Origin: Grifola frondosa
Taxonomy: Eukaryota; Basidiomycota; Agaricomycetes; Polyporales; Grifolaceae
DNA: 64,000 nucleotides
Direction: 5' to 3'
Assembly: GCA_001683735.1 (NCBI GenBank)
Contig: LUGG01000006.1
Coordinates: forward strand, 124,001 to 188,000
The translations under genes and the position numbers were made by a program. This document shows, in pieces, positions 10,813-23,026 of this stretch. The first letter of the stretch is position 1. Each line of letters starts with the position of its first letter. The notes under the pieces are model-generated. The model had not been told where the DNA came from, searched no databases, and was given only the letters and a program-made list of their open reading frames with translations.

Positions 10813-12511
10813 TCAGAACCTGCGGCGGAGACGAACGTGGGCCTGCCAGCTCCCCATGCTAACATGCTGCAGGCCCACAAGGATGAGATCATCCAGCTTG
10901 ATGAATGCTGGTCCGACCCTCCATCTGGCTTCAGCGTCATCCTCCATTGGGCGGTTCTGCATGTCCTGTTGAGTGGGGAAGCGATGTCAGCTCCGCTTCA
11001 CTTTAGCAAAGAGGACCGCAGACTTACAGATATAAAACGTTGTATTGTTTTGGCGACGTTCTTCGCCAATTTTGAACGCGTGATCGGACCAGGAGGACTG
11101 CGGAAGTCTCGCGTCGGGATCTGCCTGCTCCATTGCGCATACCCCGGCCACTGCAGTGAGCAAAAAAAGATCAGCATTTCTGAAGCCGAGGAGAGAGAAC
11201 AAAATATAGCAAAAAGGCGCGAGATGAGATGACTAGACGCACCATTAGTCGAATAGACACGGAAGGACCGCGACCCTCGAACATCAAGTCGTCTCGACCT
11301 ACGAGATGCATGAACTTGCTATTCAGCGCGTCACGCAGACTGATGCCGCAGCCGTCGGGGCTCTGCATAAAGAACATGATCGGCTCTTCTAGCTGAACCT
11401 CTTCAACATAACGGCGACGATCACTTTGCGTGTGTGGCCGGTATGGTTTCTGTGGGACAAGCTCCCCATCATGTGGGGACGAGTAAGCAACAGCCAGCTC
11501 AGGCACCGAGCGGAGCCCGCCATCACGGCGCACATCGTACATGATGAGCTACAATCAATACACATAAGCATTTGAGCTCGTCGATAAAACTGTGACTATA
11601 CCTGTTGGTCGCTCGTCCTCGCAACCGAAGGAGAGAAAGACGGCGAGACAGGAGTCAGTGGAGACTGGTTGACGAACGGCATGCGAGGCATAGCCAAACT
11701 CTCGGGGGAAGTTTCGGGCGTAATTGGTGGCACTGAACCTCCGCTGGAAGGGCTGGAGTAAACAAGTTGACCACCAAAACCAGTTGGAGACCGGTTATCG
11801 AAAGGTGAACGCGGTAGCTCGTACGGCGTCGTCATTCTGGTGGTCTCTGAAGTGTCGATATGGATCTGAGGAATCTGCCGTGAATTCCTGACATCATACG
11901 GGCCGCTCCAGGAAGAGAAGGTCTGCACGCTGAAGTCGTCTTGGAAAGGAGGGTAATTTCCGCCGAACAGGACAGACGTGTGAGGTTGCGAGTCGTTGAT
12001 GGAGGACAGAGTGGCGTCGAAGTTATTGGCCCAATCCACAGGTGTCGATGGCGCACCGGTGCCAGTTGTGTTGAAAGGGCTGTGAAGCAAGGGACCAGGC
12101 AGATCAATGGGAGGTAAAGATGCACCCAGAGATGTGTTGAAGGTGTTAAGGCCCAGCTCGAAGTGGTCGAAAGCCTAGCAGTATATATATGAATATATGA
12201 TCTACAACGACCCACAACAATGCTTACAAGGTCGCCGAAGTTGTGCGGATCTTGGATGTATTGTGTCGCGTCTTGAGAGATGCTTGAAGAGAAATCATGA
12301 GACCTAATACTCTGTGCACCGTGACTATATGGAGAGCAACTAGGTGCGATGAGCCGATGTGTAGAGTATATAAAGCAGAGTCGACTCACTTTGGCGAAGG
12401 ACTGGAGCCAGTAGCGTGTGCGCCACGACTACGGAGAGTTGATGGCTATGGTAAGTCCCAGAGTAGGATGTACCCAGTAACGATGACTCACGTTGGGGTA
12501 GGAGGAGTCAT
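10813..12511 (-). CDS. Unrecognised basidiomycete protein family, copy B (complete)
   Basis: Seven exons (12511-12492, 12428-12390, 12303-12228, 12174-11602, 11548-11243, 11150-11028, 10965-10813) total 1290 nt, or 429 residues, with phase conserved at every GT-AG junction. The first about 240 residues are low in complexity, rich in Ser, Pro and Thr, with Asn-rich patches, and look disordered. The C-terminal about 190 residues form a conserved block: EEPIMFFMQSPDGCGISLRD, MFEGRGPSVSIRLM, PGYAQWSRQIPTRDFRSPPG, KLAKNVAKTIQRFI, then WRVGPAFIKLDDLILVGLQH and GSWQAHVRL at the C-terminus. The disordered N-terminus with a compact tail domain would suit a regulator, but no DNA-binding motif is visible. 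Family function is unknown to me. Copy A (1555-2479) is its paralog on the same strand. Confidence 0.82.
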
Positions 12512-13464
12512 CGTGACAGTAGACAGCGTAGAGAGTGGGGGCGGGAGCGTGAGGGGGAAGGTAAACAGGGAGGACTCAAGGCTGAGCAGTTATAACTGGG
12601 GGGTGATTACTAGCGCTGACTTCCTCTAAAAGGAATCAGAGAAGCACCGCCTGCGTCTGAAAGGTGAAGCCCGTATAGAGTCGCGGGGGAAGGGGCCGGC
12701 TTATAAGGCGAAGGGAGTATGCCCTGACTGCATGGTTCAATGTCGACAAGGCGTTATAAGCCTTATTACGTGGATAAATTGGACTTCGCACATTCACATA
12801 TATGGAGTATGGAGTGTCAAAGAATTTCCTGTCCTTGGAACTCAGGCATGCCTATCCTAGCTCTCCTAGGAGTGGGGTATCGGACAAACTGAAACCCGTT
12901 TCGTTATTACGAAGTTCTTGTTCAGATGGGTATAGACAGAGGATGTTGGGACTTACATATGATTTACTTGACTCGAGGAGCTGCGGCTGTAACGCCCGGA
13001 GCCGCGGAACCATTTGACGGTGTAGCCCGCCGGTGGACACGGAGGCAGTGAAACCATCCTTCCGTGGAGACGTTCCATGAGCTCTTCAGCCCTAGTCGAT
13101 GAGCGATGAGGCTGTTCATTACGAACTGGCAAGTAACTGGGATTACAACGCGATTAAGAAACGCGCTGCCAGCGCATTGCAGAGGTTGCTCGCGTATGAT
13201 TAAGTCCAAGACGGTTATAGTGATAAGCAGGAAATATTAGACATCAAGAGGCAAGTTTAGCCCCCCTTGTGCAAGTTGTACATGGACATTTGTAGACAAT
13301 GCGGCTGTGCATTGGCAGTGGAGGCGACAGCACCAGCAGGCCCGCCGCGCTTCACGAACGATCGATAAACGCGTTCGTGACATACGTGACCTGTGTCACG
13401 TCCCTAGCCAGAACCCACGACTCCGCCTGGTTTCTGGGTTATAGAAGAACATATTCTTGCCACA
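12512..13464. other. Divergent intergenic region
   Basis: Promoters of copy B (minus) and LEO1 (plus). One ACGCGT hexamer lies near 13369, and a repeated GTGAC-type element occurs at about 13377-13400. No gene seen. Open frames are short and motif-free. Confidence 0.5.
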
Positions 13465-15283
13465 ATGTCCTCCTTGGCCGGCGCACTTGATCCACTCGAC
13501 GCTGTCGTTGATACGTTATCTCGCTCTCAGGATACCATGTATACGCCTCCGCATGAAAAGATCGAAGATCTCGACATGGACCCCAAACCAGAGCTTGATG
13601 ACAATCTATCTGTTCAAGCACCGGAGGAAGAGTTGAACGACCTTTTCGGTGAAGACAATGACCTAGATTTGGTTAAACACGAAGAGTTCGTCATAACTTC
13701 CAGCCCGAATTCGCTCTTTGCCTGCTGACTGTGCATTCCAAGCGCGACCACTCCAGCGTCATCTGAACATGTGGGACACATGGATGACGGCTTGTCCTCG
13801 CCGGAGCGACGGCACAGGGAAGCTATGGAATATGCTGAGGAAGACGAGCCCGAACACATCGTGGAAGAACAAGTCCTCGAAGCTAGTGCAGCTATACCCA
13901 ACATCCCTGTGCCGAGCGCCTCGGACGGCGATGTAAGCACCCTTGTTCATCTTATCTTATTGCACCTTTTCGTGAAGATATCGTATTATACTTACTTCCT
14001 TCACCAGTTTTGGGTCATTCGCATGCCGAATTTTATCAAGGTAGACTCCAAGCCATTCCATCCAGAAACGTATGTCGGCCCGGAGCAGGAGGAAGAAGAA
14101 GCCCACCATGCCGAGTCGCTTCGTGAAAAAAGCATGACTATCAAGCTTAAAGTCGAGAATACCGTTCGCTGGCGATGGGTCAAGGACGAGTATGGCCAAG
14201 ACGTAGGTGGCATTGTGCTTCTCAATGACATGCTTAATAACCACTTCTCTTTCATCTATCTCTTTCATTTATCCTTAGCGGAGACAATCAAACAGCCGAA
14301 TTGTCAGATGGTCGGATGGCTCACTGAGTTTGCAGCTTGGAAAGGAGTTATTCGACATCACACAAACCATCGATACCTCCGGCGCAGTACCGCGCCAGGC
14401 CCTGGGCGGGACGCAAGCTACGCAGCCGCCTCCTGTTCCGAGCGGCAGCATGAGATCGCAGGGCCTGACATATCTTGTCGCACAACACAAGCGTGCAGAG
14501 ATACTTCAATGCGAGGCGCTTATCACCGGCTACATGACACTACGCCCGACCGGCATGCAGTCAGAAACACATCGCATGCTCGTGCGCGCGGTTGGACAGA
14601 AACACAATAAGGTCGCGCGTCTGCGCATGGCGCCGGACCCCACGACAGACCCCGAACGCGAGAAAATGGAGCTGCTCAAGTTGGCGTCGCGCAAGTCGAA
14701 GAAGGCGCGTACCGAGGACGACGGCTTTGGTGGCGGTCGGCGCCGGCGCGCGAGCCACGCAAGGAAACGTACAAGCGACGACATGTGGTCAGACGATGAG
14801 GACAATCCCGTATTCGGCCAGGGCGGGTCGGAGGACGAGTACGGTGACGACGCAGGTGGCACCAAAAAGGCCAAGCGGAGGAAGTCCGGGGAGGAAAATA
14901 GCAAGAAGGGTCCTGGTGAATACCAGACCGACGACTTCGTGGTGGCGGACACCTCTGAGGAAGATGATGACTTCGGCGACAACGACGGTGGTCGGCGACG
15001 AAAACGGACCCGGCGAGGGCGCGCCGACGCCGAAGAAGCGGAAGAAGACGACTTGGAGAAATTGGAAGCCAAGATCAGTCAGCAGGAAGCCGAAGAGAAG
15101 AAAAGGCGGCAAAGAGTGCCAGGTGGCGATACAGTGGTGCCAGAGGATACGGGCGAGGACGCGATGGATGTGGAAAGCGAGGAGGAAGACGAAGAGTTTG
15201 GCGTACGCCGTGGGCGCACAACACACGGCTCACGTAAACGGAGGGCGATAGGATTTGACGATGACGACGAGGAACAGGAGTGA
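13465..15283 (+). CDS. LEO1: RNA polymerase II-associated PAF1 complex subunit Leo1
   Basis: Leo1 is a subunit of the PAF1 complex, which travels with elongating RNA polymerase II and promotes histone H2B ubiquitylation and H3 methylation. The protein starts MSSLAGALDPLD and has an acidic N-terminus. The Leo1 domain comes next: a WVIRMPNFIKVDSKPFHPET strand after the intron 13933-14007, then LKVENTVRWRW, and RIVRWSDGSLSLQLG after the intron 14203-14278. The C-terminal half is Glu/Asp/Lys/Arg-rich with nuclear-localisation-like clusters and ends DDDEEQE. Near 13710-13745 the frame meets a stop preceded by a branch-site-like CTGAC, so an intron or a one-base error there is unresolved. All other junctions are clean. 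Confidence 0.93.
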
Positions 15284-15367
15284 CCTCGTGCTTGATTATT
15301 GCTGTGTTTACCAGTGTACTCCTTACGAAAACTAGCGCTACATTTCTGCTATCCTACGATGTGCCTC

Positions 15368-17971
15368 CTACCTGTGCTCTCCCCGTATATCCTGTAACAC
15401 CCTGTTCTCGTCCCAGCGTCCGATTGGTTTAATAGCATCGACCACGGCCTGGTTTTCTCTGTTTCCGTGTAGCACATTTTTCAATGCAAATATCGCGTGC
15501 TCTCTCAGGTCTGCCAATGATTGGAGAGCGTCAGAGGGTGGAAATTTCGAGGGAAGCGGGCGAGACCTACATGGATTCTGGTCGTCCACCACGCACAGGT
15601 TCATGATGACAGGTATTCCGCCGCACACCCGCACCCGGTCCTGCACTGTCCGGTCATGCGCGGACAGTATTCCAAGGAGACGAACCAGATCCCGCTTCAC
15701 ATACGAGAATCCAATAATGCCAGACATGGCCTGTCGACTAGTATCACTGGTATCCGCTCCTGAGATAGGTTGCTGATTCTGAGATGTCGTTGGTACGGAG
15801 TCACTGCCGCGCTGCACAACCTGGCCGAAGGTAATACGGGGAAGGAAGACGTCAAGAAGACGCAATGTTTCTGTCGTGAGGGTGGGTGATGAGCACCTCA
15901 GGCCAAGCGGATGTGTGTATCCGAGGACGAGCGTACTCGTTCGTCCGCCACGCACCGGTCAGAATTTCCACCAATCCTCGACCGTCCGACGTCACCGCCG
16001 TGGCCAGAACTTGCTTTGGGCTAAGTGGAGCACCCAACTGTGCTTCCGGTCCAGCTGAGCGCGTGTAGGTACACTCGGCTTCCTCAGCCCGTAGCGTAAT
16101 CGACGTCAGGCACTGTGTGACCAGCACAAGTGCTTCGCAGACCTTCGGAAGCAGCAAGTCCAGCTCCTGCGGAGCGAGCGGGCTGCTATCGGACCCTGAG
16201 CTGGGCGCTGCGTGGTCAATGGCATCCGATTCTGCCCTCGGGGACCCGGCTTCTTGGTCGGCGACATGCAATTTGGTGGTGTCACCTGAGTTAGCTGTCC
16301 TGGGACCGAGCGAACGTTCAATGGAACCCTGCACATATGATGATAGCAAGAGGAAGGTATGACTGAGCATTCGCAGCAGCTCGTCTCCGTCCTCGGTGCG
16401 TCGCCTTGCCGACGGGAAGTCATGCGCACATGCGGAGGACTGCAAGTAAGAATCGAGGAGCTTCAGTAGTGTGGTCTGATGAGGCGTAATTGCCTCTTCT
16501 TCCCTATCGGAAGGCGTATCAGATACCGCTCGGAGCTTGGCAATGCCGCTGGGAAACTGAGCGAGCAAAAGAAAAATATTCGTACATTGATAATCTTGTG
16601 TACAACCTTGCGATTAAGCCTTCTTCGATCAACTGCCTGAGAATCCCGTAACTGTCGGAGAAGATTGTCAGCGTTTGGGTTTCCGGCGATGCAGAATTTG
16701 ACCGGGGTTCACACAGCCGGAAGATCGCATTGTTTGGAACAAACTCCCGCCGGAATGGACACATACCCAATATCAAATGCACGACTCTCGTCACTCGACT
16801 CTTCCGCATCAAAAAGAGCAGCCAATCGATCAAGCAGGGAGATACACATGCGTGCTCCACCGATGGTGGTCGTGAGCAATTCTCTGTGAGCTGTCATCAG
16901 TAGGTGCATGTCGCCCAGCTGGTGTATCTGGCAAGGGGAAAAAATTACATCCGATGTCTACTGTCATGCACGCAATTCAATACGAAGACGAATGAGGACG
17001 ATACGGTGCGGGGGTCGGGTGAGGCGAAAAGCCGGCTGTACCGAAAGAGTTCCTAGTAAATTGAGGATTTCTGCGTCGAATGTAATAGGGATGCACGTAC
17101 ATGAGAATAAGCCGTTCTTCTGGTAAATTCACGTACGTCGTCCAGAGTTTCTCCGAAAGCGCATCATTGGCAGTGACAATATTAGACACTGTCTGTACCA
17201 GTATTCGGGTCACCGGGAAAGCTGAATGCGAGTTTGAACAAAGTTTTTTTTTTCCATGAGAAAAAAAAAGGAACTGACTTTTTGTCTCCTGCAGCGCAGA
17301 GAAAGAAGTATAATGATATATTAAAGTTCGTATCGCCGGCTCATTTTCACTGTGTGATGCGTGCGTGCCTGGCTGTCAGTACAGTATTCATGTCGAGGAA
17401 GGGAAGAGCTCTGCTGACTAGGCTCTTTCTTGGTTCAGCGGTTCACTCGCGACGAGGTTGCGAGTGAATCTAGCTAGGCTGACGCAGAGTGCGATCAGAA
17501 GTGGTTCTGACACACCACATGCACCTGTATGCGCCTCCGCAGTGGTAACCCATAGACTCCGCAGAATTGGCCAGAGAGATGGATTACCAGCGTTGCCCAA
17601 ATGTCGCCTGTGGCAAGAACAGGGCGCTGTGTGAAGCAACATATCGACGAAGCAACGCAGACGTACCTGTAACACCGATTTCTTGCGAGGGTGGTAGCAA
17701 GCTCGTCGAGGACATCCACTATATCGTGAACCGTTTTCTCCACATGGGGATCGAAAACAACAGCAACGTCACGGAGACGTTGACTATCTGTATCAGCAAG
17801 AGAATATATGTTGTCCATATAGCCTTCGACTCTGCTCGCAGCAGCGTTGAGCAGGTCCAACCAGAGGCGGCAAAGTTGCCTGCGCGCGATCTGATACGTG
17901 ATCGTACTCACGACTCGATCATTGTCACCGACGGCGCCATCGTCTGTGTGGACAACGTTCTGAACGCCCAT
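15368..17971 (-). CDS. Ataxin-10 family armadillo-like protein
   Basis: Ten exons (17971-17667, 17607-17422, 17349-17279, 17221-17101, 17035-16972, 16927-16767, 16651-16607, 16548-15937, 15896-15571, 15510-15368) give 2034 nt, 677 residues, all in phase. Recognised from the helical-repeat core (LCVSLARFTRNLVA; TRILVQTVSNIVTAND; SPDPRTVSSSFVFVLNCIHQ) and from the Ataxin-10 C-terminal domain (an NP-Y-LREHAIFALKNVL motif assembled across the last intron). Ataxin-10 proteins are cytoplasmic scaffolds; fungal relatives (yeast Ctr86/Cop-type) are essential but poorly defined. The exon ending at 17422 is followed by CT rather than GT, although protein continuity across it is excellent. The start lies 66 bp from the divergent VMA12 start. 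Confidence 0.9.
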
Positions 17972-18037
17972 GAGCACTCCAAGGATGGCGATGAACTAAC
18001 TAGTTTCTTAGGTAGAAGCAGTGTACTCTGCGACCAG

Positions 18038-18892
18038 ATGGAGTCCGTCGCAGCGAACAACTCTCAGACATTGAACGTTTCTCTCGAAGATCATCTCGTC
18101 GACGTTCTCCGCCCCCTCCTCACTTTGCTCCCCACACCTCTCGCCGTCCAACTCACCCCACTTCTTTCTACAACTTCGTCGCTGCAGTCCACAGGGGCCT
18201 GCACTTCCCGCACAATTCCATATGCTTTACTTGACGCGATCTCCAGATGGGCTCGCTCCCCGGACGGGGAATCTGCCCTTCGCGCTCATGTATCTCCGCT
18301 CAGTCCACAGGATTACACCATGATCGCCCTTCTCGCCGGCGCTCGCACGTCTCCAGAGCGCAAGTTTCCTGCCATCATGGGCAAGCAATCACTAGGACTT
18401 GACCATGACCTCAAAAAGGAACTGAGTGATAGACGGGCAGTCACTGCCGTTATAAACGCTTTGCTTAGTATTGGAGGATCAGGCGTCGCGACATGGTGGG
18501 CAGCCGAGAGACTCGGCTGGAGGGACGAGTGGGTAAGCCTCAGAGTTTATCTTTCATTTCTCGTATCATTCTGACCCAGGCTGTAGAAAGTCCTTCTGGC
18601 GTTATGTGTCGCCATTGTAGTCGCCGCATCCGAAGGTGCACTCTATGTGATATGGTCCTCTCGCCCATCACATAGGCGCCCTCTTGCTTTCGGTGGCGGT
18701 CCTTCTCCGCCGTCTTTGCATTTATCAAAACGCACCGATGAGACCGATGGAGATAGTGCTTCAGCAAACTCCATGCCGGCGGATGCTCTTCCTGAGACCA
18801 TCTCCGCCGCCACCACTGCTCACAGTCAGACGGATCGGAGCGCTGGTTTACGTGAACGGACTTCCGTGGCCACTCACGCTCACAAGGGGTAA
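18038..18892 (+). CDS. VMA12: V-ATPase assembly factor Vma12 / TMEM199-like
   Basis: ER membrane factor that, with Vma22, helps assemble the Vo sector of the vacuolar ATPase. Two exons (18038-18532, 18587-18892) join in phase and give 266 residues. The N-terminal half is soluble and contains the family's KxELSDRRAVTAVINALLSI amphipathic region just before the first membrane segment (GGSGVATWWAAERLGW). The second segment follows the intron (VLLALCVAIVVAASEGALYV), and the C-terminus is a hydrophilic Ser/Thr-rich tail of about 80 residues. The topology of two adjacent transmembrane helices fits the family. The tail is longer than in yeast. Confidence 0.83.
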
Positions 18893-19237
18893 TTGCAAAG
18901 GTCCGAGAGTACCATACTTACAGCATGCTGTCAGAATAACAACTCAAATGTATACTGTTTCAGCTTGATTGCATGTCACCCACGGTCAACTGAGATGAAG
19001 AGGGGGCCCTTCTGACTGCGCATTGTGGAAGGCCGATATCCGGTTATCTCTGTTCGCGGCGTCGGGTGAAACGGAGATGAAGGCGATTTGAGATCGCCCG
19101 AGACGGGTTGATACGCGAATGTGGCAGATCCCTCTATTTGTTTCCGCCACCGTCCAACGCCGATGCGTCGCAGAACGGGACGGGTTTGAACTCAAAATAT
19201 GTACACTACTACATTGAATCTATGTTGTCGTACAATG
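18893..19237. other. Convergent intergenic region
   Basis: 3' regions of VMA12 (plus) and the Nudix gene (minus). No further gene or structured element noticed. Confidence 0.55.
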
Positions 19238-20293
19238 TCAATGATACACGCCCAAAATTCGCATCAGTGCTGAGAGGTACCACCCGGTCAGCCCCCGACC
19301 TCTAATCGTCCGTTCCGTCCTCCACCAACCTCGTCTCGCTGCTCTGGGTCGTCTATCCAAAGCACCTCCTCGCTGTTGCTATGCACCGTGTCAGGGCAAG
19401 CAACCAGATCATCCACGTTTATGGCATAGTAAGGTCGTGCGCCCCGGAAAAGATACGAATGTAGTCTTGGGGGAGATAATAGAGCAGAAAGCGGCAAGTG
19501 GAAGGCATGTGCAACCTCTTTGGGGGATAGAATTAAGGAGGACATCGCTAAAGATGGTAGTGGAGCGTCCGGGTCTGTGTCCGCACCAGCAGTAAGATTG
19601 TGGTCATAAGTAGGGTTGCGTCTTGATACTGATAATGCAGGCTGGCTTTCTGAGTGGATAAAACCCTGTGAGAGACAGAAAGAGCTTCAGAACGACGGGT
19701 ACATGCAGTGACATACTGCAAACTCACTACGTATGGCCAAACACGCATTCCACCAAGAGAATGTTCTGGTGGACCAAAGCGACCCAGGATCTCTATTTGA
19801 TCCGGGTGTATGCCAATCTCTTCCTGTGTCTCTCTTAGAGCCGCTGCTAGAGTTGACTGGTCGATCTGCATAAAATATAAGCCCGTGTATTCGGTATGGA
19901 GGGGATGAACCCACCTTGTCAACCCTGCCCCGGGGAAGCTACTCGATCGTTTTGCGTCAACTACTACAATCAAGTCTGACCTCATTATGCGCACCTTACC
20001 TCTCCAGAGTGCGTCCTTAGTTTCCCTCGCACCTCAAGCAAGATCCCAGGTCTGCCATTCACGTTGCAGAACGGGACCAGCACCGCGGCATGAGTCTCTG
20101 CGGAATCGTAGATATTTGCTGCCTCCGAGAAGGCAGAAGAGAGCGCCACGTTAATAGCAGATAACGACGAGCGTGTGAGGGGCGCTGTGAGCGAGATATG
20201 TGAGGGAGTCGTAAGCGGGCGAGAGGAGGAGGACGCTGTGGCGGTCGTGAGTGTACGGAACATGAAGAGCGTCAAACATACGTCATGCTTCAT
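19238..20293 (-). CDS. Nudix hydrolase, CoA diphosphatase type (Pcd1/NUDT7-like)
   Basis: Predicted to hydrolyse CoA and its derivatives to 3',5'-ADP and 4'-phosphopantetheine, probably in peroxisomes or mitochondria. Visible motifs: the NuCoA signature (LLEVRGKLRTHSGEV), then FPGG-RVD split by an intron, and the second half of the Nudix box ALRETQEEIGI with the metal-binding Glu pair. Downstream is GMRVWPYV, spliced to GFIHSESQPAL. One G is missing in the FPGG codons (about 19940). Another base is missing near 19293, after which the expected GLTGWYLSALM block reads in the next frame to TGA at 19240-19238. The start at 20293 gives a basic, Ser/Thr-rich leader that could target an organelle. 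An inner ATG at 20263 is an alternative. Its start is 72 bp from the divergent BRAP2 start. Confidence 0.85.
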
Positions 20294-20365
20294 TCAGCTG
20301 ATATAACCTGACCACCACCATCAACGACGTCGACGGCGAAAAACATGTCGATGAAATAGGACAGT

Positions 20366-22513
20366 ATGCAAGGCTACCACATCCGTATATCACTTCATTG
20401 CCCTTCGTCTTCCTCATCGTCAACATCGACCTCGTACCATCATCCCTCTGCCATCTCTAGCACTCCCAGTAACATATTCATTCCGGCATCTCTCTTCCAG
20501 CAGCTTCCTTCCCATAGTCCTAAATCCACGGCGCGTCGAAACACGCTTTCCGCGTATCATCATAGTTCAGTCTCGGTGTCGCAATCTGAACGCAGGGACT
20601 ACCGCTTTGGAGCGATCAGAGTTGACTGGGTAGACCTTCCAGACATGGACAAAACCACAGGGGCATTAAGAAAGACAAGTTCGGGCAAGGAAAGGGAACG
20701 GGAGATGCATCGGCGAGGTCAGTCCTGAGCTATGATTGCCATTTTCGAAGCTAATAGGTCAACATATGACAGGCGAGCCGGCGACAGCTACGTTCGTACC
20801 GCACGCCCACGCACATATCAAGTCTGGCTCAACTAACCTTCCTGAAGGTGTTATTCACATATATCGTGACTTCCCGAGTGCTACAGCTGAGGAGGGTCAG
20901 CTCTCTTCGAATGCCCCAACAGGCGAACCCTCCGCTACTGCTATCGTCAGTCCGGGGCTTCCTACGACGGAGAATATTTCATCGAATGCGGATGCTAGCA
21001 ATGATGGGATTATGCTGGCAGTCCTAGCAGTCCCGTCGTGGATGACACCCTCAGACTTTCTCGCGTTCGTCGCCCCTGCCGCTGAAGGTGTTGCTCATCT
21101 CCGGATGATCAGGTGCGCAGGATTGGTCTATATCGCCGTCTATGTATCTTACCACCTTACCGTTTCGTTATAGAGACTCTGCACCTAATCGCTCAATCAT
21201 TGTCATGACGTTCAGGAAAGCGTCTGATGCAGCCGAATTCGCCGAAGTGTACAATGGCAAACAGTTTAATTCCATGGAGGTAAATACAACGTGCTTTTCT
21301 ACACCATAAACTGACCGATTAACCTACACACTCGAAGCCTGAGATATGTCATGTTGTCCGCGTTCTCTCTGTCGTAATCGATACCGATGATTCGGTGGCA
21401 GAAAACGTCTCTCGCGCCGGCCCTGCGCAAGGATCCGCAGCGATGTATGAGTTACCTACCTGCCCTGTATGTCTAGAGCGCATGGACTCCGCGGTGACTG
21501 GACTCGTCACGGTTCCATGCTCTCACACCTTCCATTGTGCTTGTTTAAGCAAATGGGGAGACAGTAGGTTTGTTTTTCGACCGCATATCTCCTTAAGTTT
21601 AGTGCTTAATGATCAATGATTAAGGTGTCCGGTCTGCCGCTACTCACAGACTCTCTTGTCATCCCACCCTACATCTCCTAATACGACTCGCTCCAACCAT
21701 CCAATACCGTTTTCTTCCTCTCTCTCATCTGATGCGCGATCAAACTGCGCGGACTGCGGAAGTACCTCCAACTTGTGGATCTGCCTCATTTGCGGCAACA
21801 TCGGATGCGGACGGTACAGAAGTGCACACGCATACGCGCATTACGCGCGCACCACGCACTTGTATGCGCTCGAGCTCGAAACACAGCGCGTCTGGGACTA
21901 TGCGGGTGATGGTTATGTCCATCGCCTAATCCAAAACAAGGCGGACGGCAAGCTCGTGGAGCTACCCTCTGCTGCGTCTGCAGTGGGCACACGCGGAGAG
22001 GGAGGCGCGGGTGGAGGACCGACCGCTGCGGATGCGCTAAGCGCAGAGAAGATCGAGGCCATTGGCATCGAATATTCGTATCTGTTGACCTCGCAGCTCG
22101 ACTCGCAGCGCACGTTTTATGAAGAGCAGACTACGGAGCTGCGTGCTCAGGTCGACAATCTGCGCAGCCTGGTGGAACAGCTCAGCACAGAAGTCGAGAA
22201 GAGCAAAGCGAGCGCACGGCAGGACGAAACCAAACGCAAGCGTGAAGAGGACGCGCGGACTGCTGAACTCGAGCGCGAGAAGATCAAGGCAGAGAAACGA
22301 GCGGAGAAAGCCGCTGAACTTGCGCGAACCCTCGCGAAGGAGCTCCGTGAGGAGCGAGCTGTGAGCGAAGGGCTTATGAAGAATTTGGGCAAGACCAAAG
22401 AACAGGTCGATGAAGCCGAACAAGTCAAGACAGAGCTACAGAAGAAGGTGCGGGATCTCGAAGATCAAGTGAGAGATGTGATGTTCTTCTTGGAGGCTCG
22501 GACCAAGAATTGA
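20366..22513 (+). CDS. BRAP2/ETP1-type RING and UBP zinc-finger protein
   Basis: Relative of human BRAP (a RING E3 ligase that restrains Ras/MAPK signalling) and yeast Etp1. Domain order: an RRM-like N-terminal domain built across introns (MLAVLAVPSWMTPSDFLAF, then SIIVMTFRKASDAAEFAEVY and NGKQFNSMEPEICHV); a RING finger (CPVCLERMDS...VPCSHTFHCACLSKW, completed after an intron by CPVC); a UBP zinc finger (CADCGSTSNLWICLICGNIG...HAYAHYARTTH); and a long C-terminal coiled coil (about residues 390-560). Exons begin at 20366 and 20773, with later introns near 21112-21173, 21280-21338 and 21566-21625. The reading frame is intact throughout. Confidence 0.95.
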
Positions 22514-23026
22514 GAGCGGCGAAGGTGTTGCGGCTGAAGCAGCCGGAGGTTCGATAAAAGTAGATACTTCACCCTCAAATGTCCAAAATACCGCGAGAAA
22601 GAAGAAGAATAGGAAGGAGTAGAGGTTCTACATACATGGATTGAAACAGAAACTGTTGTCTGATAAGTTGGTAGTAGGTAGTAGTCATGAAATATGTCAT
22701 CTATTCGTGGGATCAACGTTACCTTCTCATGCAAATAAAGTATCGAAGTTCGGAGTAGCGAAGCAAGTCTTTCTCTTCCAATTCGAGGTACATACAACAC
22801 TATTACAATACACGAGAAGAGTCTGCGTCAGGAGTACAGATTGGAGTGGACGATCGAGCAATGAAACAATGATGAATATCAAATGAAATCCAGACTCCGT
22901 GAACAAGAAATCGCGGTACAAGGTGCGCATGAGGTGAATACTCTGAGTAATAAAGTTAAGCATCTACGTTTGTCACGCGCCACAGAAAAGCTTACTGCAG
23001 AGTTCGCACATATGCAATCTTGCATT
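22514..23026. other. Convergent intergenic region
   Basis: 3' regions of BRAP2 (plus) and the Ser/Pro-rich gene (minus). AT-rich. No gene or repeat noticed. Confidence 0.5.

Noticed and set aside
10681..11232. Plus-strand frames overlapping paralog B (for example 10780-11232)
   Set aside because: Opposite-strand shadows of exons that align by motif and splice phase with copy A.
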